Assembly (NCBI RefSeq): GCF_000337475.1
Contig: NZ_AOIT01000010.1
Location: forward strand, 113,002 to 177,001
Length of the DNA: 64,000 nucleotides
Reading direction: 5' to 3'
Origin: Natrinema limicola JCM 13563
GTDB lineage: Archaea; Halobacteriota; Halobacteria; Halobacteriales; Natrialbaceae
Below, one piece after another: positions 51,683 through 59,662 of this stretch. A program made the position numbers and the translations under genes. Every line of letters begins with the position of its first letter. The first letter of the stretch is position 1. The notes under the pieces are model-generated. The model was not told where the DNA came from. It searched no databases and saw only the letters and a list, made by a program, of their open reading frames with translations.

Positions 51683-51768
51683 TCATACGGACTACTGTCA
51701 GTCAGTGCCGGTGCAACCGCGACCCGCACTGCAGTTGCACCGGTACATCGGTACAGCAGTCCGTCTCA
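51683..51768. repeat. Dispersed palindromic repeat family B, copy 5
   Basis: 86 bp, TCATACGGACTACTGTCAGTC to ACAGCAGTCCGTCTCA, with a well-conserved inner stem GCCGGTGCAACCG...GCAGTTGCACCGG. It begins 57 bp after the cdc6 stop and abuts ORB repeat 4. The rest of 51626-52178 shows no gene. Confidence 0.88.
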
Positions 51769-51787
51769 CTCACTCGGTGCGAGGGGT
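51768..51787 (+). repeat. Origin-recognition-box-like repeat 4
   Basis: ACTCACTCGGTGCGAGGGGT, same orientation as repeat 3, on the far side of cdc6, directly joined to family B copy 5. Consensus of the four on this strand is CTCACTCGGT(A/G)(C/T)GAGGGG. Confidence 0.75.
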
Positions 51788-51947
51788 GGCTGGCTCGCTC
51801 TACCCGTGACGAGGCTGACAGAGATGGATTTCCCAAGTACTGTTCATGGGTTGGTTGTATTCAATCTCACAGCGAACTAGAAGATACGTAGGCGTGCTTA
51901 TTGAACGCTGGACGGTCTATCAGGACTGAGAGATATTCGGAATCGCG

Positions 51948-51971
51948 TGCTGAATACAAGGCGCGAGTGTA
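51948..51971 (+). repeat. Direct repeat flanking the DUF1254 gene, left
   Basis: TGCTGAATACAAGGCGCGAG plus TGTA; matches 53956-53979 at 22 of 24 positions, with weaker similarity upstream. Confidence 0.75.
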
Positions 51972-52178
51972 GCACAAACTGAAGTTTGAACAGGGGTCCG
52001 TGAGCGCTCACTACAGGTACAGATAGAATATTGATAATTCGGGCAAAGATATCAAGCTAATACTACCATCATGTCATGAAATTATTCTCGAGTATCGTCG
52101 CTGTTTTATATGAAATGCTGGTGTGTGGTTGTCTGAGTCGGTTCCAACCGCTGCAGCGGGACCGGAGAGACACGAGCC

Positions 52179-53861
52179 ATGGGCAACGAACCACCAGACA
52201 CGACGGGGGGATCAAACGTCGAACCAAGTCAGAAACCGCACCGAACCGCGCTTCGTGGAACGAGTACTCACCAGGGAATCCAGGATTCAGACAGGACAGT
52301 TGACGGAGTACGCCGGTTCCGTACCCGAACGCTGACGCGCCGCGAGGCCCTCCAGAGAGGGGGACTCGTCACAGGCGGACTCACACTTGGTGGATCGACG
52401 GTGATGCGGACAGTCGCCGCCGATCGAGAATCCGAAGATAGTCGGGACAGCGGCACGGATACCAGCGTGGCAGCGATTGCAGAAGAGGCGTACCGCTACG
52501 GACTCCAGCAGGTCATCTTCTACGCGACGCGCTTTAACTACACGCAGAAGGAAGACAGCGACGTCTTCGTAGGCATCAATCGGTTGTACTATCCTAACGA
52601 TGGCCAACCGATAACGGCCGACTTCACGGCGATCGTCACTCCGAACAACACCACCCTGTACGGAATGGGCTTCCTCGACCTGCAGGACGACCCCATCGTC
52701 ATCGAGATGCCCGAGGTTACCGACCGCTACTTCTCGCTGCAGTTGATGAACCAGTACGGAATCTTTCCTCTCTACGCCGGGAATCAGTTCAACGGCACCG
52801 ACGCGCGGTCGTACCTGATCCTGCCGGACGACTACGAGGGCGAGATCCCGGGCGACTTCGCCGCGACAGACGTCGTCCAAGCAGGGACGAAGACCCTATT
52901 CACCCTCGTCCGGTACGCATTGCGCAACCCCACGGACGAATCCGAAATCGCGTACGTCAACGACCTGCAGGAGCAGACGACCATCACCCCGCTCAGCGAG
53001 TGGCTCGCCAACGACCGCTCGGGCGTGCCACGGGCGGAACAGTCAGTCGTTGCTGGCAACTACGAGACAGTCCCGCGAATGGCAGAGCTCACAGAGCAGC
53101 AGGTCGAAAATCAGACCGCAGCGGACTTCTTCACCTTCCTCAACCTCGTTCTGAACGACCCGAGCATGTCACTCATCGACGACTCCCGCAAGGAGGCTGC
53201 GATGCTCGAGCGGTTGGAACAGATCGGAATCGGCCCGGGACTGGAATTCGACTGGTCCGCCCTCGAGACCGACGTGCAGGAGGCCCTGACCAGCGGATTC
53301 GAGAGCGGGTTCGAGCGCGTCAGAGCCACCGTCGTGGAGGGCAACAGCGACGTCGTAGTAGACATGAATGGCTGGAACATCGTTCAGAACACGGCGGACT
53401 TCAGAACCGACTGGTTGACCCGGGCCGTCATGGCCGACTTCGGCTGGGCGGGCCCCGACTCGCCCGCGTCTCACGTCGCTGGGTTTAAATTCACCGACGC
53501 GAGCGGCGAGCAACTGGACGGATCGAACCGGTACACCATCACGTTCGACCTCGACAACCTGCCGCCGGTCACCGAGTTTTGGGAGATTCCGATCTACGAC
53601 GCGCAGGGCTACTTCGTCGAGAACGAACTCGACCGCTACAGCATTAACAGCTACATGCTCGAAGAAGGGCTGTTGCACACCGACGGTAACGAACTCGTCA
53701 TCTACGTGCAGAACGAGGAACCGGATGATCCCGAGCAGGCGACGAACTGGCTGCCTGCCCCCGACGGGGGTATGCGATTCGCAGCGCGGTTCTACGGTCC
53801 CCGTTGGTCGGTGGTCGACGGCTCCTACGACATGCCCGAAGTCGTCCCTGTGGAAGAGTGA
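52179..53861 (+). CDS. DUF1254/DUF1214-domain exported protein
   Basis: 560 residues. After a long N-terminal part, a Tat-like signal 'LTRREALQRGGLVTGGLTLGG' (about residues 51-72) predicts export in folded form. Then comes DUF1254 ('FYATRFNYTQKEDSDVFVGINRLYYPNDGQPITADFTAIVTPNNTTLYGMGFLDLQDDPIVIEMPEV...RYFSLQLMNQYG') and C-terminal DUF1214 ('FWEIPIYDAQGYFVENELDRYSINSYML...NWLPAPDGGMRFAARFYGP'). These domains are common in bacteria and patchy in haloarchaea; flanking direct repeats support acquisition. No enzymatic role established. Confidence 0.88.
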   Translation: MGNEPPDTTGGSNVEPSQKPHRTALRGTSTHQGIQDSDRTVDGVRRFRTRTLTRREALQRGGLVTGGLTLGGSTVMRTVAADRESEDSRDSGTDTSVAAIAEEAYRYGLQQVIFYATRFNYTQKEDSDVFVGINRLYYPNDGQPITADFTAIVTPNNTTLYGMGFLDLQDDPIVIEMPEVTDRYFSLQLMNQYGIFPLYAGNQFNGTDARSYLILPDDYEGEIPGDFAATDVVQAGTKTLFTLVRYALRNPTDESEIAYVNDLQEQTTITPLSEWLANDRSGVPRAEQSVVAGNYETVPRMAELTEQQVENQTAADFFTFLNLVLNDPSMSLIDDSRKEAAMLERLEQIGIGPGLEFDWSALETDVQEALTSGFESGFERVRATVVEGNSDVVVDMNGWNIVQNTADFRTDWLTRAVMADFGWAGPDSPASHVAGFKFTDASGEQLDGSNRYTITFDLDNLPPVTEFWEIPIYDAQGYFVENELDRYSINSYMLEEGLLHTDGNELVIYVQNEEPDDPEQATNWLPAPDGGMRFAARFYGPRWSVVDGSYDMPEVVPVEE

Positions 53862-53955
53862 TACCTTCTCATTTCATCTCCAACCAGACAGTTGGCTTGT
53901 GTTTTCTGCGTCCAGTACGCCGTTTTGACAGCGACTCGGGATTTCGGTCAGAGTC

Positions 53956-53979
53956 TGCTGAATAGAAGGCGCGAATGTA
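53956..53979 (+). repeat. Direct repeat flanking the DUF1254 gene, right
   Basis: TGCTGAATAGAAGGCGCGAA plus TGTA, matching 51948-51971 in the same orientation. The surrounding gap 53862-54100 has no gene. Confidence 0.75.
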
Positions 53980-54100
53980 TTAATGGAGAACATAGCCATA
54001 GAACCGTATAATTCCAGTAGTGAGCAAAAATGAGCTACTGCTCTCTACTTTCCACTGCCAGCGGCTCGTAGGCAGGCATTTGTCCCTCCGTCGTCTATGA

Positions 54101-55285
54101 TTACCTCTCGAGGATCCGATCGATCAGGCCACTCTCGTCGCTGCCGAGTGCCGAGCGCACGAGCAGGTGGCCGCCCAGTTGTGCTGGGCTGATCACCGCG
54201 TCCGCGCCGGCGCGCTCGAGTTTCTTGACGTTCTCACGGTCGGTCGCCGCGGCGACGATTCGCATCTCCGGGGCGAGTTGGCGAGCAGTGAGGACGGTCA
54301 GTGCGTCCTCGGCGTCGTGATTCGTGGCGACGAGGGTCGCGGCCGCCCGATCGATCTTCGCACGTCGAAGCGGGTCCTCGTCACTCGGATCGCCGGTGAC
54401 GACCGGCATGTCTCGGTTCCTGAGTGCCGTTGCGGCCTCTTGGTCGTTAGTGACGACGACGAACTCACGGCCGGTGTCTGCGAGCTCGTCGACGATCGGT
54501 TCCGTCAGTTCGCCGTAGCCGAGCACGAGGAGGTGCTCGTCTAAGAGTTGGAGCTGTGAGTCGGTCATCATTCCGAGTGTTCTCGAGATACGGTCTTGGA
54601 TCAAGGGGCCGACGAGCGCCCCGATGGCGATACCGAAGCTCGCGACGCCGAGGATGAGCACGGACATCGTAAACAGCATCGCCTGTACCGACCCCGTGTT
54701 CGGTGTCACGTCGCCGTAGCCAACCGTGCTCGAGGTGATCAGCGTGAAGTAGAAAGCGTCGAGGATGTTGCTGATGCCGTCGAAGTCCTCCCGGAGGGTG
54801 TACCCGCCGATGGTCCCGTACACTTGGACTCCGACCAGTGCTGCGCCGGCCGCGAGCTGGGTCGTCGACAGCGAGAGCGAGTTGTCGAACCGCTTGCGGG
54901 TGAGCAGGAGGACCGGAATCGACACGCCCGAGAGGACGACCAGCGGAAGCGAATAGGGACTCGACTGGAGCAGTCCTTGTGCTGCGGTCAGCGGGAGCAA
55001 CAGCAGCGTCGCCCACCAGCCCGCTCGGAGCCCGCGTCGAAGCGACAGCGCGCTGCCGACCATCAGAAAGCCGGTAAGCGCGCCGGTGAAGGCCGCGGCG
55101 TTTCGGACGGCGTCGGGGACGTATTCCTCGAGCGGGCCGCCGACGGCGTTGGTCCCGATGTTGACGACGGCGGTCGCGACCGAGAGCAACGCGACGAGCA
55201 AGATGAGCACCACGGCTGCTCGCGTCGTGAGCACACGCCGCCAGTTCTCCGGCAGGCGCGCTCGCAGCGACCGGCCGTCGACCAT
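54101..55285 (-). CDS. Potassium channel with TrkA-N (RCK) domain
   Basis: 394 residues from ATG 55285 (a GTG is two codons upstream). Several TM segments in the first 130 residues, then a pore loop with the K+ filter 'TLITSSTVGYGDVTPNTG' flanked by two TMs, then an RCK/TrkA-N domain ('EHLLVLGYGELTEPIVDELADTGREFVVVTNDQ', 'DRAAATLVATNHDAEDALTVLTARQLAPEMRIVAAA'). A ligand-gated K+ channel. Divergent from two TrkA-C-like genes. Confidence 0.9.
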   Translation of the reverse strand: MVDGRSLRARLPENWRRVLTTRAAVVLILLVALLSVATAVVNIGTNAVGGPLEEYVPDAVRNAAAFTGALTGFLMVGSALSLRRGLRAGWWATLLLLPLTAAQGLLQSSPYSLPLVVLSGVSIPVLLLTRKRFDNSLSLSTTQLAAGAALVGVQVYGTIGGYTLREDFDGISNILDAFYFTLITSSTVGYGDVTPNTGSVQAMLFTMSVLILGVASFGIAIGALVGPLIQDRISRTLGMMTDSQLQLLDEHLLVLGYGELTEPIVDELADTGREFVVVTNDQEAATALRNRDMPVVTGDPSDEDPLRRAKIDRAAATLVATNHDAEDALTVLTARQLAPEMRIVAAATDRENVKKLERAGADAVISPAQLGGHLLVRSALGSDESGLIDRILER

Positions 55286-55421
55286 ACACACCGCTCGGCG
55301 GTGGTGTTAGTTAAACGTCTCCGTCTCGAGACGGTCCAGATCGATCGAATCGGTAGAGACCGAACTGCACCAGCGTCGAATTTTCGAGCGCGAACTCGAC
55401 CGTCAGGAACGAGAACGCGCG

Positions 55422-56762
55422 ATGAGCATGGCCGACCCAGAAACCCCGTTCGCCGATGCTCCTTTACCCGTTCCGCGCCACCTGCCCACAATGCCATCCC
55501 TTCCGGTCGAAATTCTGCTCGGCCTCTATCTCGGGCTCCTGACTGGCATCGTCCCGGCGTTCGTCGCCGGCTCGCTGGGGTTTCTCGTCCGGTATTTTAC
55601 CGGCGTTACGCTGCCCGGGTTCGGTGTCGTCGTCCTCGCGCTGTCGATCGCCAGCGTGCAGGGTGGCCTGCTCGGCCTCGTCGAACCCACGATTGCCCAA
55701 TCACCGCGGCTACTGGTCGCCGTGCTGGTCGTACTCATGCTCGCACTCTATGCCCACAATCAGGGTGACAAACTCGGGGCCGAACTCCCGCGCCGACTCT
55801 CCCTGACGTCCCTGCGACAGCGTACCCTCTCGGCTGACGTGGTCGAACTCGTCGGTTCGGTCGGTCAGGTCACGGTCCGTCCGACCAGCGAGATCCGTGA
55901 CATGGAGGGGTACCCGCCGCTGTCGCCCGACCTCCGTCGGCGGCTCAAAGCCGACTCGTGGCAACTCCCTGCCGATCTCCCCCTCTCGGAACTCGAGGCC
56001 CGACTCGAGGAACGACTCCGAACGGACCACGACCTCGCGGCCGCCGAGGTCGCGATCGACGAACGGGCACGGGCGACGATCGCGGCAGCACCACCTTCTG
56101 GCAGCCTCTCGCGGCGGGTGTCAGCGGGACAACGTGCCGTCTCGATCGCGACGCTCGTCCCCACTGGCCTCGCTCGCGGCGATGAGGTCACCGTCAGCGC
56201 CGACGATCGGTCGATCACCGGAACGGTGCTGAGCGTCCGGACCGACCACGACGACGATCGCGGTACGGGCTCCACTTCTGACGAACTCACAGACGAGGTG
56301 GCAACCAATGGAGGCGACGCTGACGAGAGCGAGGTCAGCGGGTCGCTCGTCGCCGCAGCGCGACCGACCACGGCGACCGCCGGTGGCCCCGGCCGTGTGA
56401 CCATCGCTATCGCTCGCCGAGATGTCAAACCGCTTCTCGAGGCCGAGTCGATCCGTCTTGTCGTCCGCTCTCGAGGAACGAGCCGGGAGTTCGAGGCGTT
56501 TGCACTCCTCAAAGGCGAGGGCTACGCTATCCGTCGGCTGGCAGTCGGTGCAGACGGCGAGCCGGAAGCCGACACCGAACCCGCCTCGATGCCGGACGTG
56601 ACGGTCCTCGCCGTCCGACGCCAGGGGAGCGAAACCGGCAGTCGTCATCACGGCTGGGTGTTCGCACCCGGTATCGAACGCCGACTCGAGGTCGGAGACG
56701 AAGCGTTCGTCGCGGGCCCGGACGCTGCGGTCGACGCGTTCGTGGAGGCGATCGCGCGATGA
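55422..56762 (+). CDS. Membrane-anchored TrkA-C-like protein 1
   Basis: 446 residues. N-terminal two or three TM segments (residues 28-110), a cytosolic region with 'VVELVGSVGQVTVRPTSEIRDMEGYPPLSPDLRRRLKADSWQLPADLPLSELEARLEERLRTDHDLAAAEVAID', an acidic linker and a C-terminal TrkA-C-like fold ('HHGWVFAPGIERRLEVGDEAFVAGPDAAVDAF'). Probable partner or regulator of the divergent K+ channel. Confidence 0.7.
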   Translation: MSMADPETPFADAPLPVPRHLPTMPSLPVEILLGLYLGLLTGIVPAFVAGSLGFLVRYFTGVTLPGFGVVVLALSIASVQGGLLGLVEPTIAQSPRLLVAVLVVLMLALYAHNQGDKLGAELPRRLSLTSLRQRTLSADVVELVGSVGQVTVRPTSEIRDMEGYPPLSPDLRRRLKADSWQLPADLPLSELEARLEERLRTDHDLAAAEVAIDERARATIAAAPPSGSLSRRVSAGQRAVSIATLVPTGLARGDEVTVSADDRSITGTVLSVRTDHDDDRGTGSTSDELTDEVATNGGDADESEVSGSLVAAARPTTATAGGPGRVTIAIARRDVKPLLEAESIRLVVRSRGTSREFEAFALLKGEGYAIRRLAVGADGEPEADTEPASMPDVTVLAVRRQGSETGSRHHGWVFAPGIERRLEVGDEAFVAGPDAAVDAFVEAIAR

Positions 56763-56799
56763 GCCGGATTTTCGGTGCCGCTCGAGGAGGTGCCCATCC

Positions 56800-58047
56800 A
56801 TGCCCGTGATCGATCCAGTCCCTGCACAGATGATTCCGACGGAGACGCTGCTGACCGCAGTCCTCCGAATCGTCGGGTTCGCCGTACTGTCGGCTGGGAC
56901 GACGGCCATGGTGGCGGCGACCTACCGATGGTACAGTGCAGATCGAATCCCCGACGGCGTCGCCGTCCTCGTCGGCGTCACGATCGTCGCGCTCTGGCTC
57001 AACACCCAGACCGCACTGCAACAGGCGATTATCGGGAACACCGGACTGACCGAACCTGGCACTGCTGTCTACACCGTCGCGGTGTTCGTCGCCAGTGCGA
57101 TCGCTGCCGACGGCGGCCGCCGACTCGGTGACTCCCTCGCTCGAGACGTGTTCCTGACGGCCACGCCGCGGACGATCACCGACGTCACCCAACTCGTTCG
57201 GTCGGCCGGTCGCGTCGTCACCGTCGATCTTCCCGACGAGATCGCGGACATCGACGGCTACGACCCCGTCGATGAGTCGGTAAAGGACGACCTCGCTGGC
57301 CAGACCTTGCTCTTCCCACGTCGGCTTTCAATCGACCAGCTTCGTGAGCGACTAGTCGCCCGCCTCGAGCGTGACTTCGGCGTCGGACACGTCGACGTCG
57401 AACTGACTGCCGACGGAACGGTCGACTACCTCGCGGTCGGGAGTCGACCGGCTGGAATCGGCCCGACGCTCGCACCCGGAACGGTCGCCGTCGCGCTCGA
57501 GGCCGACCCCGCAGCCGACGCCAGCCCTGGTGACGCCGTTCAGATCTGGACCCGTGACGAGGGCGGGACCGTTCGGCTGGTCGCCGGCGGCGAACTGCGA
57601 GCCGCCGTCGATGACGTCGCGACGGTGGCCGTCGACGCTGCCGACGCACGCGACCTCGAGTCAGACCGACCCTATCGCCTCACGACGCTGCCGGGGAGCC
57701 CTGATGCCGAACGGGAACTCGTGTCTCTGCTCCGGGCGGCCGACGAGACAGTGACGGCGATTGCCGTCGCCCCGGACGACCCGCTGGTCGGCCTGCCGAT
57801 CGACGCGCTGCCGCTTCTGGTGGTGGCCCTCGGGCGCGCGGGCGACGACGAAAAACACCTGCCGCTGCCGGCCGACGACGTCCAGCTCGCAGCCGGCGAC
57901 GTCGTCTACGTGCTTGGCCGACCCGACGCGCTCCGACGGGTGACTGACCGGACGCTGGTCGAATCGGGGGAGAGCGATGTCTCTGATCGAAGCCGAGAGC
58001 CGGACCGCACACGCGATTCGGCACCCGAACAGTCGGGGGAGCGGTAG
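56800..58047 (+). CDS. Membrane-anchored TrkA-C-like protein 2
   Basis: 415 residues, related in layout to the preceding protein: N-terminal TMs (residues 20-105), the shared 'TDVTQLVRSAGRVVTVDLPDEIADIDGYDPVDESVKDDLAGQTLLFPRRLSIDQLRERLVARLERDFGVGHVDVEL' region, and a C-terminal TrkA-C-type domain ending 'PADDVQLAAGDVVYVLGRPDALRRV'. Starts 37 bp after gene 1, so one operon. The pair probably arose by duplication. Confidence 0.7.
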   Translation: MPVIDPVPAQMIPTETLLTAVLRIVGFAVLSAGTTAMVAATYRWYSADRIPDGVAVLVGVTIVALWLNTQTALQQAIIGNTGLTEPGTAVYTVAVFVASAIAADGGRRLGDSLARDVFLTATPRTITDVTQLVRSAGRVVTVDLPDEIADIDGYDPVDESVKDDLAGQTLLFPRRLSIDQLRERLVARLERDFGVGHVDVELTADGTVDYLAVGSRPAGIGPTLAPGTVAVALEADPAADASPGDAVQIWTRDEGGTVRLVAGGELRAAVDDVATVAVDAADARDLESDRPYRLTTLPGSPDAERELVSLLRAADETVTAIAVAPDDPLVGLPIDALPLLVVALGRAGDDEKHLPLPADDVQLAAGDVVYVLGRPDALRRVTDRTLVESGESDVSDRSREPDRTRDSAPEQSGER

Positions 58048-58078
58048 CTACTTGCCGCCGGCAGCGATAGCGCCACGT

Positions 58079-58360
58079 ATGCCAACGGAGTGGAAACTGT
58101 TCGCAGACCTCGCGGAACGCGCGGGGGACAAACACGTGACCGTCGACGCCGCGGCCGGCGACACCGTCGGCGACGCTTTCGAGGAACTGCTCGCGGCGAA
58201 ACCGGCCCTCGAGGATCGCGTCCTTGAGGACGGCGAGTTGCGATCACAGATCAACGTACTTCGCAACGGCACGAACGTTCTAGTCGAGGAAGAGGGGCTG
58301 GCGACGGAACTCGAAGGCGACGATGAGTTGGCGCTGTTTCCGCCGGTCAGTGGTGGGTGA
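58079..58360 (+). CDS. samp1: Small archaeal modifier protein 1 (ubiquitin-like)
   Basis: 93 residues from ATG 58079. Beta-grasp MoaD/ThiS-like protein: 'EWKLFADLAERAGDKHVTVDAAAGDTVGDAFEELLAAKPALEDRVLEDG', 'INVLRNGTNV' and the C-terminal 'DELALFPPVSGG' ending in Gly-Gly. Matches Haloferax SAMP1, which is conjugated to lysines via its C-terminal Gly-Gly and takes part in sulfur transfer for molybdopterin. Confidence 0.94.
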   Translation: MPTEWKLFADLAERAGDKHVTVDAAAGDTVGDAFEELLAAKPALEDRVLEDGELRSQINVLRNGTNVLVEEEGLATELEGDDELALFPPVSGG

Positions 58361-58407
58361 CGCTCGACTCAAGCGAGTACGACGGCTCGAATCGGCATAA
58401 GTCGGCG

Positions 58408-59358
58408 CTATTCCGTGAGATCGATCCCGAGCACGAAGTCGGGTTCCTCGGCGATATCGGCCCCCGCAAACGGTACGTCGGTGACGTGGCGGGCCGTTTC
58501 GGGAATCAGGACGCGCGTGGCGTCGGCACCGCAGGCGGCGCTGTCGCGGGCGATCGCGGCCAACAGCGAGCGAGCGGCGTCGATGTCGTCCCACGCGGCG
58601 ACGCCGTACTCGGCCCACGTCTTGGATTCCGTCTCCGACTCGCTCGAGTCGTCAGCTCCGATCGCGCTGTCGTACGTTCGCGACCGGTAAGCCGTTCCGG
58701 CGAGTCCATCGGTGCCCTCGACTGCGAAGACAGCTGTCTCGTCGGCCAGTCGCTCGAAGTCGGCACGCGTGAGTTCCCGAACAGCCCACGACTCCCCGAG
58801 CGCGAGGCCGAGTCCGGACAGATGCTCGCGAGCGTCGCTGTGGGTCCAGTAGCGCCAGGCTGCGGTGGGATCGTGGGAGACGTGAAACGGCCCGTCGGCC
58901 TCCGGGTCGGGTTCCGGATGGGCGAACCGGAACTCGGTGATCGGTGCGAACCCGCTGGCGCGTGCCGCGCCGAGCGAGGTGGCGTTCCACGAGAAAATCA
59001 TGACCCGACCGACGGTCGCCCCCTGCTTGCGGGCCCACGCGAAGGTCGCTTCGTTCAGCCGGCGGCTGACGCCCTGCCGGCGGTAGTCGGCCGCGACGCG
59101 CATTCCCTGAAACCAGGCCTCGTCAGGCGAGAGCATGACGGCCTGCACGATGCCCGCGGCCTCGCCGTCAACTTCCGCGAGGAAGGTTTTCTTGCCCTGT
59201 CCGGGTGCGTCCTCGAGCCACTCGTGGTAGACCTGTGGGATGTAGTCGCCGCCGCGGTCAGGCCAGATGTCGCTCGTGAAGGCGGTGACGGCGTCGTAAT
59301 CGTCGTGGGTTGCACGGCGGATCTCGATGGTGACGTCGGCGTCTGAATCTGTCGGCAT
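58408..59358 (-). CDS. GNAT-family N-acetyltransferase
   Basis: 316 residues. The N-terminal GNAT domain has 'VRAATHDDYDAV'-like start (IEIRRATHDDYDAVTAF), motif A 'MRVAADYRRQGVSRRLNEATFAWARKQGA' and 'SWNATSLGAARASGF'; the C-terminal half is a degenerate second acetyltransferase-like domain. Substrate unknown. Confidence 0.88.
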   Translation of the reverse strand: MPTDSDADVTIEIRRATHDDYDAVTAFTSDIWPDRGGDYIPQVYHEWLEDAPGQGKKTFLAEVDGEAAGIVQAVMLSPDEAWFQGMRVAADYRRQGVSRRLNEATFAWARKQGATVGRVMIFSWNATSLGAARASGFAPITEFRFAHPEPDPEADGPFHVSHDPTAAWRYWTHSDAREHLSGLGLALGESWAVRELTRADFERLADETAVFAVEGTDGLAGTAYRSRTYDSAIGADDSSESETESKTWAEYGVAAWDDIDAARSLLAAIARDSAACGADATRVLIPETARHVTDVPFAGADIAEEPDFVLGIDLTE

Positions 59359-59399
59359 GACGGTCGAAACACCTCACGCAGTCGCTCGGAACGGGTCCA

Positions 59400-59579
59400 T
59401 TATCGCTCCCTGTGCCGATCGGTATCGGTGACGTTATCGAGCCGGTCGAGTTCCCGTTCTGCCTCGAGCGACCGTCGATGTTGCGGCGAGACGATCGCCG
59501 CTCCGGATCCCTCGATTCGTTCTTCGGGGTCCTCGACGGAAATCCACTCACGGAGGCGCGAGAGCACACTGCGAATCAT
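59400..59579 (-). CDS. Small acidic protein (59 aa), unknown
   Basis: From ATG 59579 (MIRSVLSRLREW). The N-terminal amphipathic helix is followed by 'ISVEDPEERIEGSGAAIVSPQHRRSLEAERELDRLD' and a charged tail. No family recognised. Coding-type base pattern and a clean position between GNAT and gatD support it. Confidence 0.5.
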   Translation of the reverse strand: MIRSVLSRLREWISVEDPEERIEGSGAAIVSPQHRRSLEAERELDRLDNVTDTDRHRER

Positions 59580-59662
59580 ACGCGGACACTCAGCGGCCAC
59601 GCCCAAAAGTGTAGCTCCGAATATGGTTCTCAACTGTCCGCCCGGTCAGCCGGCAGCCGATC

